Shown here one piece after another: positions 22,744-34,600 of a DNA stretch of 64,000 nt; position 1 is the stretch's first letter, and every line of letters begins with the position of its first letter. The notes beneath the pieces were generated by a model, which was not told the origin of the DNA, searched no databases, and saw nothing but the letters and a program-made list of their open reading frames with translations. This DNA comes from Agroathelia rolfsii (lineage: Eukaryota > Basidiomycota > Agaricomycetes > Amylocorticiales > Amylocorticiaceae). The stretch spans positions 310,001 through 374,000 of the forward strand of contig JABRWF010000006.1 of the NCBI GenBank assembly GCA_018343915.1, written 5' to 3'. A program made the translations under genes and the position numbers.

Positions 22744-24675
22744 TTATTGCTTTAACCATCTAAGATCATTTGTTAGTCCAGCTAAATTTGAAAAATAGCT
22801 ATGCTTCGTTTCTGCCAAAGGCTTGGTTAAAACATCTGCTAGCTGTTGGTTAGTATTAATATACTCAGTCCTAGCAGTACCATCGGAGACTGTTTCTCTG
22901 ATAAAGTGATGCCTAACTTCAATGTGTTTAGTACCTCTACCACCATGTTTGGGGTTATTGGCTAGGCTAATAGCTCCTTGATTATCTGTGAAAATAGTTG
23001 TTGGGTTAGATATATCTTCACCTATGTCATTTAGTAGTTTCTATAACTATTTAACTTGTTTTGCTGCTTCTGTAAGAGCCATATATTCAGCTTCTACACT
23101 GGATAATGCGGTAGTGTGTTGTCTTCTGGTTGACCAGGAAGTTGCACCTTTGCACATCATGGTAATGTATCCAGTTGTAGATTTCCGGTCATCTAAGTCC
23201 ATTGCCCAATCTGCATCTGAATATGCGGTTAATTCTTTTGGGTGTTGTCCTTGATAGACAATGGCTTTATCCGGGGTTTTAGATAGGTATTGGAATATAT
23301 GATTTACTGCAGTGAAATGCTCTTTTCCAGGATTTTCACTGTACTTCGCACATTTGTTTACAGCAAAAGTGATGTCTGGCCTAGTTATGATGGTTAAGAA
23401 TGTAAGTGAACCAATCATACTTTTGTAGTGGGTTTTATTGGCCTCTGTCACTTGGTTAGGGTTAGATTTGAGTTGGATGCTTACTGACATCGGTGTAGAA
23501 TATCCTTTTGATTTTTCCTTTTGGAATTTCTTTAGGATACCTTCGCAGTAATCTTTTTGATCAATAGACAGTAATTTCTTTTTCCTGTTTCTATTGATGT
23601 TGACGCCTAGGAATGATTTAGCTTCTCCAAGATCTTTCATTTCGTATTTTTCCATGAGTTTTTTCTTGAAGTCTTGGATTTGCTTTTTCACTTTTCCCAT
23701 GATTAATAAATCATCAACATATAAAATGAGAATGATTTTATCATTTGGGTCTCCCACTTGTTGATGGTTTATATAGATACCTGCATCTGAGTGTGTTCTT
23801 TTGAAATTCATTTTTTCAAGTGTTGAGTGTATTTCAAAATTCCACTGTCTTCCTGCTTGTTTTAATCCATAGAGGGATTTTTTAAGCTTGCAGACTTGAT
23901 CTTCTTTTCCTTTGACTGAAAAACCTGTGGGTTGTTCCATGTAAATTTCATGGTCAAGTTTTCCATAAAGGTATGCAGTGGTAACATCCATTTGGTCAAT
24001 TTCCCAATCACTATATGTGGCTATTGCAAGTAAAACTCTGAATGCCTCATATCTTGTGACTGGTGACCAAGTGTCATCAAATGTATCATTTGTTTGTAAA
24101 TCTCCTCTAGCAACATATCTAGCTTTGTAACGTCCATCTGATTTAATATTTAGAACCCATTTTCCTTTGAGGATTGTTTTGTTTTTGGGTCTATTAACCA
24201 GATCGTAAACATCCCTAGATTTTAATGAATCCATTTTTTTTTTCATAGCTTCTTCCCATTTTTCATGGTCAGGTGAATTCATTGCTTGTTTATATGTTCT
24301 GGGAATATTTTCAACGTCTGCAGCCAATGTTAGCAGATGATTTATGGTTGGTTGAACCGGTTTGATTTGGCTTGAAGTGACATAGTCTTTATATCTGGGA
24401 TTAGGTCTCTTTTCTCTTCTAGGTCGACTTGTTTCTCCAGGATCTATGTTTGCTTCTGGTGTTGGGGATTCACCTGGGAAATATTCTTCAGAAAAATCTC
24501 CAAGTGGTCCAAATCTGCCTGTTCTTCCAAGTGCTCCAGAAATACTATCTGGCTCTAGTTCTTCATCACGTATTTCAGTATCTCTTAACTCTTCAAGATA
24601 TGAAATATCTTCTTCATCATCTGTTGTAGAGATAGGGTTTGTTATATTCCCTATGTCTATGTATTCATCTTGTTT
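22744..24675 (-). pseudogene. Copia D pol, C-terminal part: reverse transcriptase and RNase H
   Basis: This minus-strand frame is continuous with the upstream Gag-integrase ORF except for a TGA at 24676-24678. Residues after a Pro/Glu-rich linker form RT, with AYLYGKLDHEIYMEQP, YVDDLLIMG and SLYGLKQAGRQW. RNase H follows with AYSDADWA and SSVEAEYMALTEAAKQ. Two further stops (TAG at 23047-23049, where Trp is expected, and at 23041-23043, where Gln is expected) interrupt RNase H. Coding then resumes to a final TAA at 22744-22746, just before the polypurine tract. All catalytic RT residues remain, so the copy was disabled recently by three nonsense changes. Confidence 0.88.
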
Positions 24676-27090
24676 TCAAGGATAAAGTATTTTTTCTGAG
24701 GTAGTTTCAGAGCCTGATACATCTGCCTCATTGTTTTGAGGTAGCATATATTGAGCTTTTTTCTTTTCTTTTATAGGAAATATATGTTCATTGAACTTAA
24801 CATCGTATGAATCCCATATCTTTCCAGTAATTGGATCATAAAGTCTCCAACCTTTGGAACCTTCTGGGTATCCTATGAAAATTGTTTTTCTGGCTTTGTC
24901 TGAAAGTTTATTTTTTCTACCTTCCTTTGGAATAGTCATCCATGCTTGGCATCCAAATACCCGTATCCTTGATATATCTGGTTGTTTCTTATACCAGGAT
25001 TCATATGGAGTTTTCCAGGATTGAACTCTAGTAGGTGTACGGTTATAGATGTATAATGCCGCTTCCATGGATATTTTCCAAAATCCTTCTTTCATTCCAG
25101 CAGTTTTCCTAATGGCTTCAGCTTTTTCATGGATAGTTCTTTGAACTCTTTCTGCTCTGCCATTTTGTTGGTGTGTATGCAGAATGGAAGTTTCTCTAGA
25201 AATACCAAAGTCATTGAGAAATTTGTCGAAATCTTTTGATATGTATTCCCTACCTCTATCTGATCTGATAGTTTTTAACTTATTTCCAGATTGCCTTTCT
25301 GACCATGTAACATATTTTTTAAATGCTTCAAGGGTTTCATCTTTTGATGATATGAAGTACATTGTGCAATATGAAGTGGCATCATCTAGGAATGTCACAA
25401 TATATTTTATGTTACTCCGGATGGCATTTACTGGAAGTGAGTATAAGTCTGAGTGTACCAAATCATTTGGGTTTTTAGTACGCTCTGGAGATGGAAAATG
25501 TAGTGCTCTGATAGATTTACCTAGTGCACAACCTTCACAGGTTTCAAAAGATGTTTTTCCTATATTTTTAGGTCCACCTATGGTGTTTCCTAAGATTTTA
25601 TGGATAACATCACTGCCTGAGTGTGCAAATCTTTGATGAATTAATTCATAGGGTGTTTCTTCTGAGCTATGCAAAGATTTTGCATGTTGACTTTGTGTGA
25701 TTGATCCTCTAAGCTTAAAATTATTGTTTAGATTGATGTATGTGCTTAGAATCTTTTTCTTGTTGATCATTAATTCCATGGTCTTTCCAGATTTTCCAAT
25801 GATCCATATCCCATTTGTTTTTTGTGAAATTTGTTGAGGGGATAGTAATCTTTCTCTAGTGTCTGGAATATACCTGACATTTGTAATGTCAAGTACATGT
25901 ATTCTCCCACTGGAATCAATGTGTTTGATTTTGACAGTACCTATCCCTTTAATTGGGAGTCTGGTGCCATCTGAGATGATTGTGTATTTTTGTTTTTCAG
26001 GAGGAAATGGTTTGTACTGGTGAAAATCCTTTAAATCAAATGTAGAGTGATGACTAGTACCTGAATCAACTAGGTAAAAGAATTCATCATCCTGTGTTTT
26101 TTCTGTTTGATATAGAGAGAGTGAAGTATTTGTTTCTTCATTGGAAGAGTCTTCAACTTCCTCTGTTCTTTGATTTGTTTTGGATTTTCCACCATAGTTT
26201 TTCTTTCCTGCATTTTTTTGATTAGGGGGTTTCCAATTGTCTATGTGTTTGTCAGTGGTATGTTTAACATACTTTTTGCATTTTTTGCAATAGTTTTTGT
26301 TATCTGACTCCTGACTATTTATTTTGTCTTGACCTTTAAATTTCTTTTTGAATTTTCTTTGGCCTTTAGACATATTGGACCTGCTTTGAGATTTATTATT
26401 AGTGTGGAGAGATTCACGTATGGTTTGTTCCTGCTGCAATTCTCCCCGGATTAAGTCTATTGTGGCCTTCTCGTAACCTTCCACTGCTCTTAGGATACTA
26501 CCCCAAATCATGCGGTATGAATCTGGAAGTATTTCTCCTATGCGTGAGATGAAATCCTTTTCACCAATAGATAATCCTGTAGCATTGGCTCTTGTCTGTA
26601 TTTCTTGCATTTCTGAGATTTGTGTAGCCATTGATTTATCAGTCCTGAGTCTGTAGGAGTAGAACTCAGTATGATATCTTTGACCTTCTGCAAGTCTTTG
26701 AGCTTTTGCCGCTGTGTAAATTTTGTTCCACATTTTAGCAGCTGTTTCTTCAGCCATTAAAATATTTGCCCAAGTCTCATTTACACATCCTCTAAGTAAA
26801 CCCTTTGCACGATCATCTGCTTGATCCCATGCATTAGCTAGAATGATTTTTTTGTCTTCTCCCCAAGAAATCCCTGCAGCTGAAGCTAATTCTTGTGGTA
26901 GAATTTCTGCTAGCTTGAGATCTGGTTTTTGTAAGGGAGTAGGATCATCCTTGGGTAATCCTTTAGAGAACATTGTCCAAATACGCAATGACTTGGCTAG
27001 GAAATAAAATTTAACTGAGAATTTGGCCCAATTTGAACTGTTAAAAACAGGAAATCCTGAGGGTATATCTTTTATAAGTATTTCAGTCAT
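24676..27090 (-). CDS. Copia D Gag-protease-integrase polyprotein (804 aa, ends at an in-frame TGA)
   Basis: The start is the ATG at 27088-27090. Domains in order: Gag of the UBN2 type (about residues 10-230), a Lys-rich Cys/His segment (CKKC ... HTTDKH, near 270), aspartic protease with LVDSGTSHHS (near 345), pre-integrase HHCC region (HQRFAHSG ... CEGCALG, near 485-520) and an integrase core with DLYSLP, FLDDATS, RSDRGREY and HTHQQNGRAERVQR (near 540-650). The TGA at 24676 is followed in frame by the RT part, so the natural product was one polyprotein longer than 1350 residues. The protein acts inside virus-like particles to package, copy and integrate the element. Confidence 0.9.
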   Translation of the reverse strand: MTEILIKDIPSGFPVFNSSNWAKFSVKFYFLAKSLRIWTMFSKGLPKDDPTPLQKPDLKLAEILPQELASAAGISWGEDKKIILANAWDQADDRAKGLLRGCVNETWANILMAEETAAKMWNKIYTAAKAQRLAEGQRYHTEFYSYRLRTDKSMATQISEMQEIQTRANATGLSIGEKDFISRIGEILPDSYRMIWGSILRAVEGYEKATIDLIRGELQQEQTIRESLHTNNKSQSRSNMSKGQRKFKKKFKGQDKINSQESDNKNYCKKCKKYVKHTTDKHIDNWKPPNQKNAGKKNYGGKSKTNQRTEEVEDSSNEETNTSLSLYQTEKTQDDEFFYLVDSGTSHHSTFDLKDFHQYKPFPPEKQKYTIISDGTRLPIKGIGTVKIKHIDSSGRIHVLDITNVRYIPDTRERLLSPQQISQKTNGIWIIGKSGKTMELMINKKKILSTYINLNNNFKLRGSITQSQHAKSLHSSEETPYELIHQRFAHSGSDVIHKILGNTIGGPKNIGKTSFETCEGCALGKSIRALHFPSPERTKNPNDLVHSDLYSLPVNAIRSNIKYIVTFLDDATSYCTMYFISSKDETLEAFKKYVTWSERQSGNKLKTIRSDRGREYISKDFDKFLNDFGISRETSILHTHQQNGRAERVQRTIHEKAEAIRKTAGMKEGFWKISMEAALYIYNRTPTRVQSWKTPYESWYKKQPDISRIRVFGCQAWMTIPKEGRKNKLSDKARKTIFIGYPEGSKGWRLYDPITGKIWDSYDVKFNEHIFPIKEKKKAQYMLPQNNEADVSGSETTSEKILYP

Positions 27091-27096
27091 TTTGAC

Positions 27097-27860
27097 TTAT
27101 ACAAATTCCCAGGATATAAAGCTGTCTTCGATAGGATATAGATATATGCTATAATTTTCTATAATCCTGTTGAGGCTTGTTTCAAGGTATTCCTTGTGAT
27201 GATTTTCTAGGAATTCCTTAAAGTCTTTAAGGTTTGGACCTGGATGTATGCTATCCCAATGTCCTGAATTATAGAGGTAGATTATATCATCTAATCTCTC
27301 TATATCTGTAAGACTAACTTTGTCTTCAATTTCCTCCGGTGTGAAGTATGGTATACTCCAATTATGAGGCGTTGGAGTGATTTTGATAAGATACCTTGTA
27401 TGGTTTTGAGAGTTTTCTCTTACTTCTTCGTCTGGAAATGTGAAGGGTTTGACTTTGTCAAATCTTCCAAATACTCTTGCAAGAATTATTCTTTCTGCAC
27501 AGAGAGTGAAGAATTTGTTCTGGAAATCCTGACTGACTTTTTCCCAATTATATTTGGTACTATCAAATAGGAATTTCTTTATTTCCAGGTATAATTCTGG
27601 GTTTCTGGATGGTGTAGGGAAATCTTTGTGGTATGTTTCCCAACAAGATTTAAGGGTGATATGTCCTTTTCTTCAAAGTTTCTTTTTGTTTTTCTTTTCT
27701 AAGAGCTTAAGTGTAGTTTTGCTTAATTTCTTAGAAGGTTTTTCTTCTTCAAACTCAAAAGGTTTCTGAGTCTGTGTATCTTCTTCACCTGTGTCAAATA
27801 AGTGAGTTTCTATTTCCTGATCTGAATCCAGAATAAAGGTTTTTATGCCAAAGTTTCAGG
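27097..27860 (-). pseudogene. Copia D accessory ORF B, directly upstream of gag
   Basis: A minus-strand frame of about 190 codons ends in TAA (27097-27099), only 6 bases before the gag ATG. It continues upstream through one TGA near 27675 into an acidic, Lys-rich segment (DSDQEIETH ... KPSKKLSKTTLK). The main part is rich in aromatic and charged residues (SCWETYHKDF, LARVFGRFDKVKPF, LYNSGHWDS). No known domain is recognised. It sits between the 5' LTR and gag on the same strand, where copia elements normally have only a short leader. An upstream exon is possible because the frame has no convincing ATG. Confidence 0.55.
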
Positions 27861-28139
27861 TAAAGCTCAATACAAACCAAAATTAAAATGATGAGCTTAT
27901 AAAAACTTATGTTGGGCAGACTTTAAGGAAATTCAGAGAAATAGAATACAATGAATATTTGTGGTAACTAAATGCTATAGTTACTTTCACAAAAATACAG
28001 ATAGAAGAGATTTAAAAAATAAAAGAAGATTTTTGAAAGAAAATAGAGCTGTATAAAAGATACAAGGGCTCCTAACAACAAAAAGATATAGAAAAATTTA
28101 TTAAGAAAAAGGATGATTCTGATGTATGTAAAGAAATGT

Positions 28140-29690
28140 TCAAAAGGGAGTGTATCTATGCTCTCTGTTCCTCCTGCCACCTCTGTGTGATATACCAGTC
28201 TGATTTTCTAGAATCTTTCTGGTCTGTGCCTCAAATCTGTCCTTGAATTCCCTCAACTCTCCAGAGTGTCTCCTGCTGAAATTTCTCTGGTGTAGATCAA
28301 TATCAACAAGTCTCCTACTTTGGGTATTCACCAATCTCTTGAGATTTTCAAGTTCCTCCTGGGTCTTGATCTCCTTTGCCTTCTGGATCTTGTTGGTCCA
28401 ACCAATGGTGTATTGGAGGCCCCGGACTTCTCTGGTAAGGTCCTCTAAAGAAGACTTGTACCATGAAAGCTGTGAGGATTGGTGTTGGATAGTTTACTCT
28501 AGAACGTCAACTGTCTTGAGAGCAAACTTGAGGAGTTCTAGAGGTGATGTTAAGACTGGTTGTTAGTGAGGTTGAGATGTATTTAATTTAATAAATCAAA
28601 TACCTTCACCGGGTTCAGGAATTTCTTGTGGTGTTGGAATCTTCGCCCAATTGTTGAGCTTGTGATTTCCTATTGACCAGGGTGTATATGAACGATTTGA
28701 AGGTGGAGCAGTTGATTTTTGCTGACCTTCTGTGCCCCAACCAATGGTCTTGTCAATGGGTTCTTCAGGGAGTTTATTAAGCTCCTAAAAATGTGTTAGT
28801 GATGGTGAAATGATAAAGTTTTGTTTGCTTTACCTGAAGATCACCAATTGATTTATCTAGGGGACTTCTTTCCACTAGATCGGCACTACTAACCAAGGGA
28901 GATAATGTGAAGGGGGAGGAGGTGTCAGAAATATTAATATCGGAAGGTTCTGACTCTTCTTCTCCTGGGTACACAAATTCTTTGTCCGGGTTGTAGATTG
29001 AGGCCTCTTGAAAGATGTCACGGACAGTCCAGCAGGGTCCAGTCAATGGGATGTTGAAGTGCTTGCACCAAACATCCTGTTGATTGGCTAATTCTGCTGT
29101 TATGTAATAGGTGACTTGGTCGTGATCAAGGTTGTACTTGTCCTTGTTGACCTCGATATCTGTGATTATGGAGATGTAAGTTGCTGGGGACTCCTTCCTG
29201 ATATCTTTGAAGCTTCTAGAAAATTCTTGATATGTTTCCCAGTGGATTTCTGGGTTAATCATGAATTTGCTAAGGGCCTGGTTGATATTATTGAGGCCTA
29301 GAGAATTTTATTAGTATTTTTTATCCTTTATTTTTGGATTTTTATACTATAATTCTCTTACTGTCTTCCTTTTCCTCAATGTCGTTGTCTGAGTCTAAAA
29401 AGGCCTGAAGGAGATCGATATCTTCTTCTTGCTTGATGGATTCAGAGGGTGACCAGAGGATTTCTGTGCCTATAAAGAATTTATTAGTAATTCTTTTTGA
29501 TTTATTTAATCAGTAGGCTTTACTCTTGAGATCTTTTTGCCACTGCTTGTCAATCTCTGATTGATCAATGGAGGTGGTAGGGTTACTGTTGGCAAAGTTG
29601 ATTGCCTAGGCAACAGTGGTGAATGTGTTGGAGATCTCAGTGTTGAAGGAAGACACTAGAATAACAAATTTGTGTTAGTTACTCCTGTTT
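28140..29690 (-). pseudogene. Copia D accessory ORF A, multi-exon, between 5' LTR and gag
   Basis: Several minus-strand coding blocks are joined by intron-like gaps with GT...AG ends. One block lies near 29640-29515, one near 29475-29370, the block MINPEIHWETYQEF...IGDLQ spans about 29310-28832, and others lie near 28780-28617 and 28560-28140. Examples are GTAAGA...TCTAG near 29370-29297 and GTAAAG...TTTAG near 28833-28786. The last block is a charged helical region (EELENLKRLVNTQ, ELREFKDRFEAQ) with a basic tail (RGGRRNREHRY), ending in TGA just before 28140. Two in-frame stops (TAG near 29608, TAA near 28498) look like Gln-to-stop changes. No family is recognised. The tail could bind nucleic acid, but that is inference. 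Confidence 0.5.
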
Positions 29691-29710
29691 TTATACTGAC
29701 TGCCTTTTTA

Positions 29711-29726
29711 GGCAGGGCTCATAACC
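29711..29726 (-). other. Copia D primer-binding site, initiator-tRNA half type
   Basis: Directly inside the 5' LTR the minus strand reads GGTTATGAGCCCTGCC. Its complement contains GCAGGGCTCATAACC, the anticodon stem-loop of eukaryotic initiator tRNA-Met as known from yeast. Drosophila copia primes reverse transcription from this internal position of initiator tRNA using a cleaved tRNA half. The match supports the LTR boundary and orientation. Confidence 0.85.
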
Positions 29727-30756
29727 TGTTAAAAGTTAGTGGTAATAGTGTAATGTAGACTACTTGTAATCTACTAGTTACCTATTTAAAAGACAACTAA
29801 CTTACTTGTTTGAAAAGTTAATGGTCTGTTGTGTTATAGGTTTAAAGGCAATAAAACCTATTTGTGAAAGCGATTAGTAACTCTGTTACACCTAAGATGA
29901 GACTGTAGCTGGTGTCCCTTTGAGACTACCTACTTGTTTCCCTTTAGGAAAGGCTTGTTGTCTTGTCTTGTAGACTTTGTAAGTCTAGGGTGAAGTTAGT
30001 ACTCTAGGAGCTAGTCTTGTAGACTATTTAACTCACTATTTTCGAGTGAAATAACTTGTCATTTCCAGCCAAATTTGCTGGTGCTTATATAATACAAAAT
30101 ATTCTAATTTCTACAAGATTAGTAAGCCAATCCTGTGCTTATCTAATCTGCTTAGTAAGAAGGGTTGCTTACAAATCAGCTTATAAATCAGCTTAGTAAT
30201 ATTCCTATTTGCTGAATAATATGCTTGGTAAGCAATCTGTGTGCTTAGTAAGTAATTTGTATAGTATTAGTAAGTAAAATGTCTATTGATCTCAATATCC
30301 TATTATTAGATCTGTATTAGTAATATTTTATAAATATTACTAATATTATGAATTTGCTTAGTAAATATTTTGGTGATTTATAAGCAAGGATCTAGGGCGT
30401 GAAAAATCAATTAGTAATATTCACAATGATTATTGAGAAATGAATATTTAAATGGAATTGTTTAATATTTATGAAAAAGATATTCATAAATGATAAAGTC
30501 AAGTGACCTCAGATATGATAATCTTATCTCTGATAAGATTAGATATAATGAAATATTAAAAATATTAAATAAAAGAATATATACATATTATTTCAATGAA
30601 TATATGCATGTAAAGAATTGTTAATATCTCAACAATGAACGATTGTAAAATCATGAAATAAATAATCATGTATGATATAATGTTAGATGATTATTTGAAG
30701 TATTCATTGGAATTATTGGAAAGATATAAAGCTTGTGAATATTCAATCTTTCAACA
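29727..30756 (-). repeat. 5' LTR of copia element D (1030 bp)
   Basis: It matches the LTR at 21695-22724 in length and sequence, and the primer-binding site abuts its inner end. On its outer side the flank is ACTAT (30757-30761), followed by inverted E3 LTR sequence, rather than the GATGC seen at the other end. The mismatch of flanks is explained by the inversion of 30757-37500. The outer part of this LTR may therefore derive from the second family-D insertion in the E3 3' LTR. Confidence 0.9.
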
Positions 30757-30918
30757 ACTATGCCTCCTATGATACATGCGTATTTATACGTGTACGGATA
30801 GGAACTATACAGTATTATATCATTTATTTATCCCCTCCGGGATTGTTCGTACCAACAACAAGATGCCAGAGGGATGGCGGCGCGGTGACATGTGGTCACA
30901 AAGTGACGGAGCATTACA
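30757..30918 (-). repeat. Inverted first 162 bp of the E3 3' LTR
   Basis: Read on the minus strand this begins TGTAATGCTCC and matches the first 162 bp of the E3 5' LTR (12788-12949), with differences that are nearly all transitions. It keeps CpG sites (for example CCGCGCC-type blocks and TACGAAC) where the 5' LTR has TpG or CpA. Its orientation is opposite to the rest of E3. The remaining part of this LTR is at 38534-38616. Confidence 0.9.
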
Positions 30919-30924
30919 TCCGCC

Positions 30925-31633
30925 TGTCACAGGTCTATGAACAGAGTGTACTAGACAAAGGTAGATATGTGCTTAGAAAAGGAAGAGAGTATAGGGTCAG
31001 GAATTAACCATGCAATAACTAGGGTCAATCCAGACCCTAATAAGACTGCAGGGAGCGATGAGGAACTATAGAGCAAAGGTGAAATTGACGAAAGAGGTCT
31101 GTAAGATGAGGAACATCTCTTAGACCTTAGTAACTTAAATACATGGTTGTATGCTATTGTTATCTACTTTGGTACGCTCTCCTGGGTCCTAACTCTTACT
31201 AAATGATCCATTAATTGTCCTAAGTTCCTCCTTGATTGTTCCATAGTCCAGCAGCATATGCTACAGTTCCTGTGTACCTATGATAGTGCCTGAAGATAGG
31301 AAATTGTAAAGTTACGCTCTTTTGTGTGACGTGACGCGTGACATGTCACAACCAACGCGGCAGTAACAGCAAGGGAGCGGAAACATAGGTATACCTCCTT
31401 CTAAGCCTAAGGCTCAGATCTAAGCTATAACAAAATAGCTACTATGATTTACTATGATATACTGTGACTTATACTATAAAATATAATGTTTTATAGGACC
31501 TATAGCATGACTTATTGCTTGAAATAGTAAATAATAAATACCTAAATAGCTGTATGGTAAACCTGAATATATGCATGGTAAGCATTAATAAATGCTATAG
31601 TGTCTATAACATGGTATAGTTAGGGTTGTGACA
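30925..31633 (-). repeat. 3' LTR of gypsy element B (709 bp)
   Basis: On the minus strand it begins TGTCACAACC and ends CTGTGACA. It has the same length as the copy at 36694-37402, with a single difference noticed by eye (near 31571 against 37340). The minus-strand purine tract AAAGGGGGATGA (31634-31645) precedes it. The outer flank CCGCC (30920-30924) equals CCGCC at 37403-37407, a 5-bp target duplication. Confidence 0.95.
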
Positions 31634-31656
31634 TCATCCCCCTTTAAGGCTAGAGA

Positions 31657-34600
31657 CTACCTAGTTCTCTGAGCCTTCTTGACTAATGTAGGACCAGCTG
31701 CCTGGGGATATTTTCTGTGAAATTGTTTGACTAGTTCTGGGGCATCTGAGAGATTTACAGCTGGTTGCCATGCATCTTCTCCAAGGGCATAACCTTTAAA
31801 CTTGACATGGTACCATAATTTATTCCTGATATACTTGGAGTTATCAATAAATTCAACCTTCCATTGAACATCTTCAGGTTCAACTATGACTGGTTCTGGA
31901 CGCTCAAAAACTTGGCCAGGGATTGTGCTTTCTTTGTAGGGTGCCAAGCGATCCATATTAATAACTGGGTGGATTTTCATGGTGTGGGGAAGGTCTAGCT
32001 TGAATGCCATGTCAGAAACTTTTTCTATGACTTTGAATGGTCCTAACCACTTGAAATCAAGCTTTTGTGAAGGTCTATCTGTGGTAATATTTTCATGGGA
32101 AAGGAGGACAAGGTCCCCTTCTTGAATTTCAGGTGTACTATGAACTTTGACATCATAATAACGCTTATATCTTTCATTAGCTAATTGTAGGAGTGACTTA
32201 ATTTCTTCCTGGTTTCTGTGAATATCTTTAGCATATTCCTCAGAGTTTCCTTTGGCTTGAGATGAATTAGCAACTGTGGTCATGGTGGGATTGTATCCTA
32301 GATTGGCATAAAATGGTGACATTCCAATTGCATCATGAGGAGTATTGTTGTAAATAAATTCTGTGATAGGTAGAAGGTCTACCCAATTATCCTGTCTATG
32401 AGTGGTAAAAATTCTAAGCAGTTGTTCTATGACTTGATTCACACGCTCTGTTTGTCCATCTGTTTGTGGGTGATATGCTGTAGAAAACTTTGGCTTGATT
32501 CCTAGTCTAGAGTAAAGATTTCTCATGAACATTGCATTAAACTGTGGTCCTCTATCTGATACTGTGGTCAGGGGCAATCCATGGAGTTTCCAAATATTCC
32601 TCATGAATAGATCTGCAATTTCTATGGCTGTAACTTCATCTGTGGTTGGCATAAAATGTGCCATCTTGGTAAAGCGGTCCACTACTACTAAAATTGCATT
32701 ATAATCTTGACACTGTGGTAATCCTGTGATTAAATCATATGTAATATCTTGCCAGGGGCCTTGAGGTGTAGGAAGCGGCTGTAAGGGTCCTTTGGCTCTG
32801 TTGGTCTTGGTCTTGGATCTTTGGCATAAGTCACATGCTTCAATGTAAGTATTAATGAATGTTTTCATGGAGGGCCAATAATAATCTCTTGATATAATTT
32901 CTAGAGTCTTAGCCTGACCTGGATGTCCAGCTATAAGTGCATCATGGCGTGATTCTACTATGGTTCTCTTGATTTCCTGGTTGCTTGGTACATAGATTAA
33001 TCCTCTAAATAATAATGTTTCTCCTTGAATATCATAGTTTTCTATGGCTTTTTTCATGTGATGGTCTAGATTTTTTCTTGACTTGACAAGTGCTATGATT
33101 TTCTTCAATTCTTCGTCCTTATTCTGTAGTTCTGTGATTCTTTGAATTATCTCATGATCTGGGAGCGTTTCTATAGCTTGAACCTTGAAAAAATGATGTG
33201 GTTGCAAGACACTTTGCGGAGCATCATCCCCCTTTAAGGGTTTATCTCCAGGGAGGCGGGATAATGCATCAGGCTTGACCATTGATTTTCCTGGCTTATG
33301 AACTATGACAAATTTAAACCTAGACAGCTCTAAAGACCATCTAGCTTCTCTACGAGTTAATATCTTGGTTTTAAGGAAATACTCAAGATTTTTATGGTCA
33401 CTGTGAATTTCTATGATCTGTGGGGCGCTTTCTAAATAAACACGCCATTCCCTTAATGCCCTGACAATAGCTAAAAGTTCTTTATCATAAATCTCATAAT
33501 TTCTTTCCTCTGGTGAAAGCGTCTTGGAATAATAAGCGACAGGGTGTAGAAGTCCATCTATCCCTTTCTGTGATAAAACAGCTCCTGTGGCATAGTCTGA
33601 GGCATCAGTTTCAAGAATATACTGTTTATAGGGGTTAGGGTAAATAAGGACTGGTGCTGTGGACATAGCTTTCTTGAGTTCTATAAATGCATTTTCCTGG
33701 TTAACCCCCCAATCCCATGGGGTGTCTTTCTTGACTAAATCAATCATAGGGCGTGCAATCTTAGAGTAGTCTTTAATAAACCTTCTGTAAAAATTGCAAA
33801 AGCCTAGGAAGCTTTGAATATCTTTGACATTTCTTGGTTGTTTCCAGTCCTGGACAGCCCTGACTTTATTCTGTTCTGTGGATACTCCATAGCGTGATAT
33901 AATCATTCCTAGATACTCTATCTCTGTGACTGTGAATGAACATTTCTCTGCATTGCAGCATAATTTATGCTCTTTAAGGCGCTGTAAAACTCTCATAACT
34001 GTGGCTTCATGATCTTCCTGTGACCCATGGGTATAAATCAAAATATCATCTAGATAAACCACTAAATCTTGGTCCAGCATATCCCTGAAAATATCATTCA
34101 TGAAGTGCTGAAATGCAGCAGGGGCATTGGTAAGGCCAAATGGCATAACAGTATACTCAAACAGCCCATACTTTGTTCTGAAGGCTGTTTTCCATTCCTG
34201 ACCCTCTTTGATCCTGACAAGGTTGTAACCATTCTTGAGATCTAGCTTGGTAAACCACTTGGCTCCTTGGAATTTATCTATGAGTTCACTAGTGAGAGGC
34301 AATGGGTAAACATTTTTCTTGGTAATCTCATTGAGGCGTCTATAATCCACACACATGCGCAATTTTCCATTTTTCTTTGGTACAAACATGCATGGTGCAC
34401 CTATGGAGCTCTTAGAATGCCTAATAAAGCCTTTGGCCAACATATCATCGATGTAGATTTTCATTTCTTTTTCTTCCTCATGGGTTAATGCATAAATTGG
34501 TCCTAGCTTTGGTTTGGCACCTTCTTCAAGGTCTATGGTTAAATCATACTCTCTATGGGGTGGTAGCTTATCTGCTTCTTTTTCATCGAATACAGACAAA

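Noticed and set aside
30735..31007. Open frame of 90 codons on the plus strand
   Set aside because: It crosses three element junctions (copia LTR, inverted E3 LTR, gypsy LTR) and has no coding character.
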